From the NCBI GenBank assembly GCA_947499735.1, contig CANMPP010000001.1:1240001-1304000 (forward strand): 64,000 bases of DNA, given 5' to 3'. Shown piece by piece: positions 45,457-54,321 of the stretch. Origin of the DNA: an uncultured Pelagimonas sp. (GTDB lineage: Bacteria; Pseudomonadota; Alphaproteobacteria; Rhodobacterales; Rhodobacteraceae). The position numbers and the translations under genes are program-made. Position 1 is the stretch's first letter; each line of letters starts with the position of its first letter. Below the pieces are notes generated by a model. The model worked only from the letters and a program-made list of their open reading frames with translations, had not been told where the DNA came from and did no database searches.

Positions 45457-47304
45457 TTAATAGCCGCTTTCGGAAATCAGCACCTTATGGCCCGGGCTGA
45501 CTTCTTTATATTCGTTTTGCACGGGTTCAAATCCAACTGGATGAATTGGCGATGGAATCGGTTTGAAATTTAAGTCTTTTTCAGACTTACGACGATGCGG
45601 ATCTGCAATCGGAACAGCCGACATCAAGGCCTGCGTATAAGGGTGCTGCGGGTTTTCAAACACCGCACGACGTGGGCCCATTTCGACAATCCGCCCCAGA
45701 TACATCACGCCAACATGGTGGCTGACCCGTTCAACAACAGCCATATCATGGCTGATAAACAGGTAGGACAATCCCAGTTCGGCCTGCAGTTCCATCATCA
45801 GATTCACCACCTGAGCCTGAACAGACACGTCCAAAGCAGACACCGCTTCGTCGGCCACAATCAGTTTCGGGTTCAAAGCAAGAGCGCGCGCAATCGCGAT
45901 ACGCTGACGTTGACCACCAGACATTTCATGCGGGTAGCGGCGCATAAAGCTGCGCGGCAGTTCCACCCGGTCAAACAAGTATTCAACCTTGTCCATCACC
46001 GCGCTGCCCGTTTCGATCCCATAATTTGTGATCGGTTCCGCAACCTGCTGCGCCAACTGCATCTGCGGGTTCAAAGACGCAAACGGGTCTTGGAAAATCA
46101 TCTGCATTTGCAGACGCATATCGCGCAATGCACTTGGCCCAAGGCCGGTTACACTTTGCCCATCCAGCCAGACATTGCCAGATTCCGGTTCCACCAAACG
46201 CAGGATTGAACGTCCGCATGTGGATTTACCACAGCCAGATTCCCCCACAAGGCTAAGCGTTTGCCCCTTGTTGATTGTGAAAGACACATCCTCAACCGCA
46301 TGCACATTGGCTACGGTGCGACGCATCAAGCCCCCTTTTACCGGGAACCGTGTGATAAGGTTGCGCACTTCCAAAAGTTTTTCATCTGTGCCCAAAATCG
46401 GATCAAGGTTTTGATCCTCTTTGCCCAACAAACGCATCGGCGATGGGACATCCGTGCCCGTCATTTCGCCCAAACGCGGAACAGCCGCCAACAAAGCTTT
46501 TGTATAGGGATGTTTGGGATTTTCAAAAATCTCGGCAACAGGGCCTTCTTCGACCTTTTCACCGCGGAACATAACCACAACACGATCCGCCATTTGCGCA
46601 ACAACCGACATGTCATGCGTGATGAACATCACAGCAGTCCCTGTTTCGCGCTTCAAACGATCCATCAAGGCCAAGATTTCCGCCTGAATTGTCACGTCCA
46701 ACGCTGTCGTCGGTTCGTCCGCGATCAACAAACGTGGCTTACACGCCAAGGCCATCGCGATAACAACACGCTGCCGCATACCGCCCGACAATTCGTGAGG
46801 GTACTGTTTCAAACGACGTTCAGGTTCAGGAATACGAACTTGGCGCAGCAGTTCCAATGCCTCTGCATCGGCTTGTTTTTGCGTCATGCCTTTATGAACA
46901 CGTAGGCCTTCTGTCAGCTGGTAGCCAACCGTGAACACCGGATTGAGCGCGGTCATCGGCTCTTGGAAAATCATTCCGATGTCATTGCCACGAATTTCGC
47001 GCATTTCGTCGGCAGATTTTTCGGCCAAATCCGAAACACCGGTTGAATCGCGACCATCAAACAGCAATTCGCCCTTTGCGATCTTTCCGCCACCATATTC
47101 AATCAGCCGCATCAACGACAATGAAGATACAGATTTCCCAGAGCCAGATTCGCCGACGATGCACACCGTTTCACCGGCAAACACGTCAAAACTGACATCT
47201 TTCACACCGGCCACTGGGCCATCTTTGGTCTGAAACTCAACGCGCAGCGATTTAATCTGTGCAACAGGAGTTTTATCGCTGGCTGGGGTCGTGTCGTCGA
47301 GCAT
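45457..47304 (-). CDS. Fused two-domain peptide ABC transporter ATPase
   Basis: A protein of 615 residues with two complete ABC ATPase domains joined head to tail, equivalent to DppD plus DppF (as in GsiA or YejF). The first half has Walker A GESGSGKS, signature [12 protein letters not shown] and Walker [13 protein letters not shown]. The second half has [20 protein letters not shown] and [12 protein letters not shown]. Each half ends with the oligopeptide-type C-terminal extension ([17 protein letters not shown] and [18 protein letters not shown]). It should power the two permeases encoded divergently at 51.5-53.5 kb. The gene is followed by its own terminator. Confidence 0.95.
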   Translation of the reverse strand: MLDDTTPASDKTPVAQIKSLRVEFQTKDGPVAGVKDVSFDVFAGETVCIVGESGSGKSVSSLSLMRLIEYGGGKIAKGELLFDGRDSTGVSDLAEKSADEMREIRGNDIGMIFQEPMTALNPVFTVGYQLTEGLRVHKGMTQKQADAEALELLRQVRIPEPERRLKQYPHELSGGMRQRVVIAMALACKPRLLIADEPTTALDVTIQAEILALMDRLKRETGTAVMFITHDMSVVAQMADRVVVMFRGEKVEEGPVAEIFENPKHPYTKALLAAVPRLGEMTGTDVPSPMRLLGKEDQNLDPILGTDEKLLEVRNLITRFPVKGGLMRRTVANVHAVEDVSFTINKGQTLSLVGESGCGKSTCGRSILRLVEPESGNVWLDGQSVTGLGPSALRDMRLQMQMIFQDPFASLNPQMQLAQQVAEPITNYGIETGSAVMDKVEYLFDRVELPRSFMRRYPHEMSGGQRQRIAIARALALNPKLIVADEAVSALDVSVQAQVVNLMMELQAELGLSYLFISHDMAVVERVSHHVGVMYLGRIVEMGPRRAVFENPQHPYTQALMSAVPIADPHRRKSEKDLNFKPIPSPIHPVGFEPVQNEYKEVSPGHKVLISESGY

Positions 47305-47668
47305 GTTTGGTCCTTTGGTCTCGGAGTCGATTTTGATCTGGCGTCGAAATCTTAACGTCTAACATTTGTGGGCCTCCCAAAATGAGGAATACTGGTCTGC
47401 CCGGTGTCTGACTCGATAAACTAGAAAGCATAGTCGCCCTGAATGCTCAAAGTTAGTGCTGTAAATTGTGCAGTGTCAAACCGAATGCCGCTAAAATCAG
47501 CGCCTAAATGCCTAAATATATTGCAATTTCGCCCTGTATGTTTGGATAATAAGCAGATTATAGTATCAGCGACATCGCATGGTACGCTCAGACATTGGCA
47601 GACCATAAGTTTCGCACAACGTCCTGTTCGTGCGATATGTGCGATCGGCACCACAACGGAGACTATTT
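47305..47668. other. Divergent control region between ATPase and binding-protein genes
   Basis: These 364 bases should hold promoters for both arms of the transporter locus. The right half is AT-rich, with a promoter-like element at 47521-47550. A 6-bp dyad TCGCAC/GTGCGA lies at 47612-47635, and the sequence GTGCGAT occurs twice there, a possible operator or leader hairpin. No gene was seen. Confidence 0.5.
47521..47550 (+). promoter_or_regulatory. Possible promoter of the binding-protein/permease operon
   Basis: TTGCAA (47521-47526) and GATAAT (47545-47550) are 18 bases apart, about 120 bases before the first binding-protein gene. Confidence 0.35.
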
Positions 47669-49366
47669 ATGACGCTTAAATCACATCTTCTTGGCGCAGC
47701 GGCGGTTCTTGCCTTTGCATCCGCTGCCTCCGCAGAGCGCGGCTCTGACGGCGAAGTCAAGATCCTGTATTGGCAGGCGCCTTCTATCCTGAACCCATAT
47801 CTATCTGGCGGCACAAAAGACGTCGAATCTGCCTCATTGGTTGTTGAACCCTTTGCGCGCTACGATGCAGCTGGCGATTTGGTGCCATGGCTCGTCGAAG
47901 AGATCCCCACGGTTGAAAACGGTGGCGTCTCAGAAGATCTGACATCCATCACATGGAAGATCAAACCTGGAATAAAATGGTCCGACGGCACAGATCTGAC
48001 CTCAGCAGACGCGAAATTCACCTATGAATATTGCACCGATCCTGAAGGCGGATGCGCAAGCGCGACAAAATACGAAGGCATTTCCTCAGTCGAGACGCCT
48101 GATGACCTGACCGTGATCGTTCATTTCTCCACATCAACACCGGTTCCATATGGCCCGTTCGTTGGTGGAACCGCCCCGATTTTGCAGGCAGCACAATTTG
48201 CCAACTGCCTGGGCGCCGCAGCGTCCACATGTACGCAAGAAAACTACAATCCGATCGGCACTGGTCCTTTTGTTGTTGATGAATTCAAACCAAACGACGT
48301 CATCACCTTCTCGGCAAACCCGAACTACCGTGATCCAGCCAAGCCTGCCTTTGCAAAAGTTACCTTTAAAGGTGGTGGCGACGCAGCAGCAGCTGGTCGT
48401 GCCGTTATGGAAACAGGCGAATTTGACTACGCGTGGAACCTACAGCTGGCACCAGATGTGATTGCAGAAATGCAAAAAGGCGGCAAAGGCGCACCGGTTG
48501 CGGGTTTTGGCCCTCTTATGGAACGCATCATGCTGAACCATACGAATCCAAGCTCTGCACTGGGTCCAGATGAACGCTCTGTCGTCGGTCCACACCCGTT
48601 CCTGCAAGACCCCGCCGTTTACAAAGCCATGTCCATGGCCATCGACCGCCCATTGCTGGTAGAAGTTGGATATGGCCAAGCCGGTAAACCAACATGTTCC
48701 TGGGTCCCTGCCCCAGAAGCCTATGCAATCTCACCAGAAGGTTGTGACGTTCAGGACATTGAAGGTGCAAAAGCGCTTTTGGATGCCGCTGGTATCGTCG
48801 ATACAGATGGGGATGGCGTTCGCGAAAAAGATGGCGTGCCGCTTTCCATCCTGTACCAAACCTCTACAAACGCTGTTCGTCAGGATTTCCAAGCTCTGAT
48901 CAAAGAGTGGTGGTCTGAAATCGGTATCGAAACAGAATTGCGCAACGTCAACGCATCCGTTTTCTTCGGTGGTGATGCGGGATCCCCTGACACGTTCCAA
49001 AAATTCTACGCAGATGTAGAAATGTATGCGAACACGTTCAACGGAACCGATCCGCAATCATATTTGGGCAATGGCCTATGCGACAAAGCGCCGAAGCCAT
49101 CTTCGCAATGGCAAGGCGAAAACATTTCGCGCTTCTGTTCTGAAGAGTTTGACGCATTGCACGCAGAACTGTCTATGACCGCAGACATCGCCAAGCGTCA
49201 GGAAATTGGCCAGAAAATGATCACGATGGCGTTCGAAGAGGGCATGATGATTCCATTGGTACACCGCGGTCGCTTGTCCGCACATTCCAACAGCTTGGGT
49301 GGCGTTGTCCTGAATGTTTGGGATTCTGAATTGTGGAACATCGCGGACTGGTACCGCCTAGACTAA
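47669..49366 (+). CDS. Peptide ABC transporter substrate-binding protein, copy 1
   Basis: An exported family-5 (DppA/OppA-like) binding protein of 565 residues. A signal peptide ends near ASA-E (about residue 22). The mature protein opens RGSDGEVKILYWQAPSILNP and has the family segments WKIKPGIKWSDGTDLTSAD and PIGTGPFVVDEFKPND. A loop DTDGDGVREKDGV is a common calcium-loop-like element of these proteins. About eight cysteines (for example CTDPEGGC, CLGAAASTC) may form disulfides. ATG 47669 follows CGGAGA. The next gene encodes a same-length paralogue about three-quarters identical by eye. Confidence 0.94.
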   Translation: MTLKSHLLGAAAVLAFASAASAERGSDGEVKILYWQAPSILNPYLSGGTKDVESASLVVEPFARYDAAGDLVPWLVEEIPTVENGGVSEDLTSITWKIKPGIKWSDGTDLTSADAKFTYEYCTDPEGGCASATKYEGISSVETPDDLTVIVHFSTSTPVPYGPFVGGTAPILQAAQFANCLGAAASTCTQENYNPIGTGPFVVDEFKPNDVITFSANPNYRDPAKPAFAKVTFKGGGDAAAAGRAVMETGEFDYAWNLQLAPDVIAEMQKGGKGAPVAGFGPLMERIMLNHTNPSSALGPDERSVVGPHPFLQDPAVYKAMSMAIDRPLLVEVGYGQAGKPTCSWVPAPEAYAISPEGCDVQDIEGAKALLDAAGIVDTDGDGVREKDGVPLSILYQTSTNAVRQDFQALIKEWWSEIGIETELRNVNASVFFGGDAGSPDTFQKFYADVEMYANTFNGTDPQSYLGNGLCDKAPKPSSQWQGENISRFCSEEFDALHAELSMTADIAKRQEIGQKMITMAFEEGMMIPLVHRGRLSAHSNSLGGVVLNVWDSELWNIADWYRLD

Positions 49367-49376
49367 CCACACACTT

Positions 49377-49401
49377 GCCGGCGGCGTTTTTCGTCGCCGG
49401 C
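49377..49401 (+). promoter_or_regulatory. Hairpin after the first binding-protein gene
   Basis: GCCGGCGGCG (49377-49386) pairs with CGTCGCCGGC (49392-49401) around a T5 loop, with one G-T pair. No T tail follows. It could stabilise the 3' end of the first message or cause partial termination. An AT-rich stretch of 240 bases follows, which may hold a second promoter. Confidence 0.5.
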
Positions 49402-49644
49402 CATGCGAATTCGCCTAAGGGCGAAATCAACTTATCGCCCCAAGACCTTATGTAATAAGGAAAAAATTAATTACAAAACGCTCAAAATTCTCATGTTTTG
49501 ATATATCCTACTTTTCCATCGCAAACGCCAATATTCTGAGCAGTTGTCAAATTTTGATTTCTCAAATGTCTTTTATCAGTTGGTCAAATCGAGGTTTTTC
49601 TCCAACCTCCCCGATATTCCAAAAGACCCACAGGGAGTTAAATA

Positions 49645-51342
49645 ATGAAACTTAGAACATGGTTGCTTGGCGCAGTCGCGACCACTGCACTGGCACCGGC
49701 TGCATTTGCTGACCGCGGATCAGACGGCGAAGTCAAAATCCTCTACTGGCAGGCGCCATCCATTCTGAACCCATATTTGAGCGGCGGCACAAAAGATCTG
49801 GAATCTGCATCTTTGATTCTGGAACCTTTGGCGCGCTATAACCAAGATGGTACTTTGACACCTTGGTTGGTTGACGAAGTGCCAACTGTTGCAAATGGCG
49901 GCGTTTCTGAGGATCTGACCACCATCACATGGAAACTGAGCGAAGGCCTGCTTTGGTCTGACGGTACACCACTGACATCCGCAGACGTGAAATTCACATA
50001 TGAATACTGCACGGACCCTGACGGTGGTTGCGCCTCAGCAGCACTGTTTGATGGCGTTGTAAGTGTTGAAACACCTGACGATCTGACCATCGTTATCACA
50101 TTTGGCGCACCGACACCGGTTCCTTATGGCCCATTTGTTGGTCAAGAAGCACCTATCCTGCAAGCAGCACAATTTGCTGACTGCCTTGGTGCAGCCGCGT
50201 CGTCCTGTACTGCGCAAAACTATGGCCCAATCGGCACCGGCCCATTCGTTGCTGACGATTTCAAGCCAAATGACGTTATTGTCTATTCTGCGAACCCGAA
50301 CTACCGCGATCCAGCGAAACCTGCTTTCGCTAAGGTGACATTCAAAGGTGGCGGCGACGCAGCAGCAGCTGGTCGCGCAGTTATGGAAACAGGCGAATAT
50401 GACTACGCTTGGAACCTTCAGCTGGCACCAGACGTCATTGCAGAAATGGCAGAAGGCGGCAAAGGTACACCAGTACGCGCATTTGCGTCCTCACTGGAAA
50501 AAATCTACCTGAACTTCACAAACCCAGATGCATCTCTGAGCCCTGAAGAGCGCGCGGTTATTCGTCCGCACCCATTCTTGCAGGACCCAGCGGTTGTAAA
50601 AGCCCTGACCATGGCAATCGACAAACCATTGTTGGTTGAAGTTGGTTACGGTGATTCCGGTACTGTGACATGTTCTTATGTACCAGCACCTGCTGTTTAC
50701 ACCGTAGACATCGAAGACTGTCTGACCCAAGATCTGGAAGGCGCGAAAGCACTTTTGGACGCGGCAGGTATCGTTGACACCGATGGTGACGGCGTACGTG
50801 AAAAAGACGGCGTTCCTTTGAAAGTTCTATATCAGACATCCACAAACGCTGTGCGTCAGGATTTCCAAGCTCTGATCAAAGACTGGTGGGAATCCATTGG
50901 CCTAGAAGTTGAACTGCGCAATATTTCCGCATCCGTCTTCTTCGGTGGTGATGCAGGTTCTCCTGACACATATCAGAAGTTCTATGCTGACATCGAAATG
51001 TACACATCCAGCTTCTCCGGCACAGATCCTCAGTCCTACCTGGGCGAACAGACCTGTGACAAAGCACCAAGCCCGTCTTCACAGTGGCAGGGTTCCAACA
51101 CATCTCGTTTCTGTGACGAAGAATATGACGCACTTTATGCTGAATTGACTTCAACAGCAGACTTCGAAAAGCGTGTTGAACTTGTTCAGAAGATGAACGT
51201 CATCCTGTACGAAAAAGGCATGATGATCCCTCTGGTTCACCGTGGTGACACATCCGCTTATTCAAACACATTGGGCGGCGTTGTCATGAACTCATGGGAC
51301 TCTGAGCTTTGGAACATCGCTGATTGGTACCGCATCGACTGA
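49645..51342 (+). CDS. Peptide ABC transporter substrate-binding protein, copy 2
   Basis: A second family-5 binding protein, also 565 residues, with signal peptide cleavage near AFA-D (about residue 22). It shares long identical blocks with copy 1, such as the RGSDGEVKILYWQ start, PNYRDPAKPAFAKVTFKGGG, METGEYDYAWNLQLAPDV and SSQWQG, and differs mainly in surface segments (residues about 130-150, 265-290 and 345-365). The cysteine positions are conserved. GGGAG precedes the ATG. It probably feeds the same permeases with a different ligand range. Its AT-rich upstream region and flanking hairpins suggest separate control from copy 1. Confidence 0.94.
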   Translation: MKLRTWLLGAVATTALAPAAFADRGSDGEVKILYWQAPSILNPYLSGGTKDLESASLILEPLARYNQDGTLTPWLVDEVPTVANGGVSEDLTTITWKLSEGLLWSDGTPLTSADVKFTYEYCTDPDGGCASAALFDGVVSVETPDDLTIVITFGAPTPVPYGPFVGQEAPILQAAQFADCLGAAASSCTAQNYGPIGTGPFVADDFKPNDVIVYSANPNYRDPAKPAFAKVTFKGGGDAAAAGRAVMETGEYDYAWNLQLAPDVIAEMAEGGKGTPVRAFASSLEKIYLNFTNPDASLSPEERAVIRPHPFLQDPAVVKALTMAIDKPLLVEVGYGDSGTVTCSYVPAPAVYTVDIEDCLTQDLEGAKALLDAAGIVDTDGDGVREKDGVPLKVLYQTSTNAVRQDFQALIKDWWESIGLEVELRNISASVFFGGDAGSPDTYQKFYADIEMYTSSFSGTDPQSYLGEQTCDKAPSPSSQWQGSNTSRFCDEEYDALYAELTSTADFEKRVELVQKMNVILYEKGMMIPLVHRGDTSAYSNTLGGVVMNSWDSELWNIADWYRID

Positions 51343-51356
51343 TGTCGTTACGAACG

Positions 51357-51381
51357 GCCCGCAAGATTTTACCTTGCGGGC
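51357..51381 (+). promoter_or_regulatory. Intercistronic hairpin 1 after binding-protein copy 2
   Basis: A perfect 9-bp stem, GCCCGCAAG with CTTGCGGGC, has a seven-base loop and no T run behind it. It is typical of mRNA-stabilising structures that keep binding-protein levels above permease levels. Confidence 0.65.
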
Positions 51382-51397
51382 TACTTTACCCAAGGAT

Positions 51398-51417
51398 AAG
51401 GCCCTGATCTGGGCCTT
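51398..51417 (+). promoter_or_regulatory. Intercistronic hairpin 2 before the permease genes
   Basis: A perfect 7-bp stem, AAGGCCC with GGGCCTT, has a six-base loop and lies 16 bases after hairpin 1. The pair together separate the binding-protein gene from the permease genes. Confidence 0.55.
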
Positions 51418-51486
51418 CCCCAACAAGAAATAAAACCGCCAGTTCCTCATTTCTGGCCCCGACCAACCCCAAGCACCGAGGCGCGG

Positions 51487-52494
51487 ATGCTCACCTTTAC
51501 AATCAGGCGATTGATTTTATCGATCCCGACCCTTCTCTTCATTAGTTTTGCAGTTTTTATGCTACTGCAGCTGGCACCAGGCGATCCAATGTCCCAGGTG
51601 CCTCTAACAGTTCCCCCTGAAGTTAAGCAAAAGATGCGCGAAGCGCTTGGATTGGGCCAACCGCCTTTGGTCCAATATTGGAAATGGCTGGTACAAGTGT
51701 GCTGGCTGGAGCCAAAAGTCTTTGTAGACTGGGTTTTCGGAACCAGCTTTTACCAAGGTGAATTGCGTGTCATTTCCTGGCAGACCCGTGGTCCAGTAAT
51801 GGATCTGATCCTGCAACGTATGCCACAGACGATGTGGGTTGTTGGTATGGCCTATTTGGTCGCGATCCTGATTGCGATCCCGGTTGGAATTTATTCCGCA
51901 TATCGCCACTATTCCACATTCGATCAGGTCGGCACGTTCGTCACAATGGTTGGTTTCTCCATTCCACCATTTTTCACAGGCCCATTGATGATCGTTATCT
52001 TTTCGGTTTGGCTCGGCTGGTTGCCGTCGATCTATGACACAACTCACGTGGTTGATTCATGGTCCGCATTGATGACCCAATTGGCACAGATGGCCATGCC
52101 GGTTATGGTGCTTGCGCTGCAAATTACTGCAAAGCTTAGCCGCTATATGCGCGCGTCCATGCTAGATAACATGGGCCAGGACTATGTCCGCACCGCCCGT
52201 GCCAAAGGCATGTCTGAAAAGACCGTTGTGATGAAGCACGTGCTGCGCAATTCCATGATCCCTGTGATCACGGTGATTGCTCTTGACCTGCCAGCGATCT
52301 TCTCTGGCGCCATCATCACCGAACGGGTCTTTAAAGTGAACGGCCTAGGCGATCTCTTGATCGGTGCCTTGTTTGCATCCGATATGCCAACAGTCATGAC
52401 AGTGACCTTTATCTTCGCCGTCTTGATCGTTCTGTTCAACCTACTCGCAGACGTGCTCTACGGCGTGTTTGACCCACGCATTCGTTACGATTGA
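51487..52494 (+). CDS. Peptide ABC transporter permease (DppB-like)
   Basis: An inner-membrane permease of 335 residues with about six helices. The N terminus MLTFTIRRLILSIPTLLFIS and the APGDP motif are typical of DppB/OppB. The ATPase-contacting EAA loop is DYVRTARAKGMSEKTVVMKH followed by LRNSMIPVITV. Between helix one and two lies a large periplasmic region with EPKVFVDWVFGTSFYQG. GAGG precedes the ATG. The gene for the second permease follows directly. Confidence 0.95.
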   Translation: MLTFTIRRLILSIPTLLFISFAVFMLLQLAPGDPMSQVPLTVPPEVKQKMREALGLGQPPLVQYWKWLVQVCWLEPKVFVDWVFGTSFYQGELRVISWQTRGPVMDLILQRMPQTMWVVGMAYLVAILIAIPVGIYSAYRHYSTFDQVGTFVTMVGFSIPPFFTGPLMIVIFSVWLGWLPSIYDTTHVVDSWSALMTQLAQMAMPVMVLALQITAKLSRYMRASMLDNMGQDYVRTARAKGMSEKTVVMKHVLRNSMIPVITVIALDLPAIFSGAIITERVFKVNGLGDLLIGALFASDMPTVMTVTFIFAVLIVLFNLLADVLYGVFDPRIRYD

Positions 52495-52502
52495 GGCCAG
52501 CT

Positions 52503-53480
52503 ATGACTGATCAAACACAAAATATCGCCCCGATCGAAGCACTGAAAGATGCAGGGCCCATAGCGCCACCACGCAACAAATGGCTGGACGTTTGGACACA
52601 ATTCACAAAGCACAAAGGCGCTTTGGTCGGATTTATCTTCTTGGTTTTCATCACCGCAACGGTGATGTTCGGCCCAATGTTTTGGGATGTGGATCCGGGT
52701 AAGATCGATATCCGCAACAAAAACTTCCGCCCCATCTATACGGTGCTTTGGGACAGCGACGCGAAAGTAAGCTGGAGCAAGCCCCTTGGTTCAGACAACT
52801 TGGGCAAAGACCATCTTGCCCAACTTTTGCAAGGTGGCCGTACATCTATGGCTGTGGGTTGGGCCGCAATGGCATTGACCCTGTTCATCGGTACGGCAAT
52901 TGGCGTTATGGCTGGCTACTTTAAAAAGATTGACGGCCTGCTGATGCGGATCACAGACTTGTTCCTTGCCCTGCCCGTTCTGCCACTGCTGCTTGTTGCC
53001 GTGACTTTGTTCCGTGAACCTTTACGAGCAGCCTTTGGGCCTGAAGGTGGCATGTTCATCCTGATTGTGACGATTACAGCTGTCACCAGCTGGATGCCAA
53101 CCGCACGGATCGTACGCGGCGATGTTCTGGCGCTGAAGGAACGTGAGTTCGTCGTCGCGGCGCAATCCATTGGCACCAAACCGGGCAAGCTGATCATGCG
53201 CCACATCCTGCCAAACGTACTGTCACCTATCCTGGTGTCTGCTGCGCTTGGTCTGGCGACAGCGATCATCACAGAAAGCGCGCTCAGCTTCCTCGGTGTT
53301 GGTTTCCCACCGGATTACCCGACATGGGGAAAAATGCTGGCTGATGCGGTTATCCGTATGGAGCAATATCCAGAACGCGTGATGCTGCCGGGTCTGGCCA
53401 TTTCCCTAACCGTTTTGGCGGTGAACTATATGGGCGACGGTATTCGTGACGCATTGGATCCACGGATCCGCGGTCGGTAA
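52503..53480 (+). CDS. Peptide ABC transporter permease (DppC-like)
   Basis: An inner-membrane permease of 325 residues. It begins with a soluble N-terminal stretch and a helix (GALVGFIFLVFITATVMFGP), as in DppC/OppC. The periplasmic segment ending LGSDNLGKDHLAQLLQGGR is a family signature, and the EAA loop is EFVVAAQSIGTKPGKLIMRHILPN. ATG 52503 follows GAGG, which overlaps the stop of the first permease gene. A strong terminator closes the operon. Confidence 0.95.
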   Translation: MTDQTQNIAPIEALKDAGPIAPPRNKWLDVWTQFTKHKGALVGFIFLVFITATVMFGPMFWDVDPGKIDIRNKNFRPIYTVLWDSDAKVSWSKPLGSDNLGKDHLAQLLQGGRTSMAVGWAAMALTLFIGTAIGVMAGYFKKIDGLLMRITDLFLALPVLPLLLVAVTLFREPLRAAFGPEGGMFILIVTITAVTSWMPTARIVRGDVLALKEREFVVAAQSIGTKPGKLIMRHILPNVLSPILVSAALGLATAIITESALSFLGVGFPPDYPTWGKMLADAVIRMEQYPERVMLPGLAISLTVLAVNYMGDGIRDALDPRIRGR

Positions 53481-53502
53481 AAACCACGCAACTGCAAATA
53501 CA

Positions 53503-53534
53503 AAAACGCCGGGGATCTTTCCCCGGCGTTTTTT
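53503..53534 (+). terminator. Terminator of the binding-protein/permease operon
   Basis: A 12-bp stem, AAAACGCCGGGG with CCCCGGCGTTTT, has a six-base loop and ends in a T run. It lies 23 bases after the last permease gene. Confidence 0.92.
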
Positions 53535-53568
53535 GATGTCTAAATGACACCATCATTTTGCCAAATAC

Positions 53569-54261
53569 CTACCAGATATAAACATCGCCATATTCAGTGC
53601 TGGTCATGAAGAAATCTTCAGTCAAATGCAGATCTTCGCCAGACACGTTCTGAACTGTGATCGTCCCTTGCGCGCTGTCTGTCGCAATATCCAAGACCAA
53701 GGATTGGTAGTTCGCCAATGTCACTTCGGTAAATCCGTCTGGAATGATCAGGTCGCTATATTCGAAATAGATTTTGTCATCTGCATCGATCTTAATCGTG
53801 TCATCCCCGAAGTCTGCTCTTTTGAATACATACACGTCAGCGCCTTCGCTGCCGATCATCACGTCATCGCCCTCATGGCCGAAGATTGTATCATTACCTG
53901 CACCACCCCGCACCGTATCATTGCCTGTCACAGCACGGATCCAATCATGTCCGTCGTGACCAAAGATATAATCATGACCTGCGCCTGAATATACGAGATC
54001 ATCACCAGCACCGGCATCAATGCTATCATTGCCCATTCCGCTGCTGATCCCGTCATCCCCACCGCCACCGGCGATGACGTTATCGCCATCTAGACCAATA
54101 ATCGTATCGTCACCGCTTAAGCCACGAATTGTATCGTCACCAGCGGTTCCTTCGATTTGTTCATCCCCTCCGGTGCCATTCAGGATTTCCGGTTCGCCAA
54201 TATCGTAATTTAGAATGATATCTTCCAAGGCAAATCCATCGGATAAGCCGTCAACCATCAA
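53569..54261 (-). CDS. RTX repeat region: probable downstream half of the M10 protease
   Basis: This frame encodes 230 residues. About ten RTX nonapeptides (GTAGDDTIRG, GLSGDDTIIG, GGAGNDTIFGHEGDD and similar) occupy residues about 30-145 and would form a calcium-bound beta roll; a C-terminal region without repeats follows (to DVYIW). It is in the same frame as the M10 protease gene and is separated from it only by one TAG (54322-54324). The 22 codons between that TAG and the first possible start here are open, and no ribosome binding site precedes the TTG/ATG. It is therefore more likely the second half of one protein than a separate gene. The C-terminal end would carry the type I secretion signal. 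Confidence 0.55.
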   Translation of the reverse strand: MMVDGLSDGFALEDIILNYDIGEPEILNGTGGDEQIEGTAGDDTIRGLSGDDTIIGLDGDNVIAGGGGDDGISSGMGNDSIDAGAGDDLVYSGAGHDYIFGHDGHDWIRAVTGNDTVRGGAGNDTIFGHEGDDVMIGSEGADVYVFKRADFGDDTIKIDADDKIYFEYSDLIIPDGFTEVTLANYQSLVLDIATDSAQGTITVQNVSGEDLHLTEDFFMTSTEYGDVYIW

Positions 54262-54321
54262 AAAGAATTCACTGAAGATGTTGGCTGTGAAAAAGCTAAA
54301 TCCGATCGAGGTCCCAAAGGC

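Noticed and set aside
45595-46905. Two long plus-strand open frames opposite the fused ABC ATPase
   Set aside because: His/Arg/Gln-rich shadows of the two ATPase domains; no start signals.
53840-54230. Short tandem DNA repeats
   Set aside because: They are the coding repeats of the RTX nonapeptides, not a CRISPR array or a non-coding repeat.
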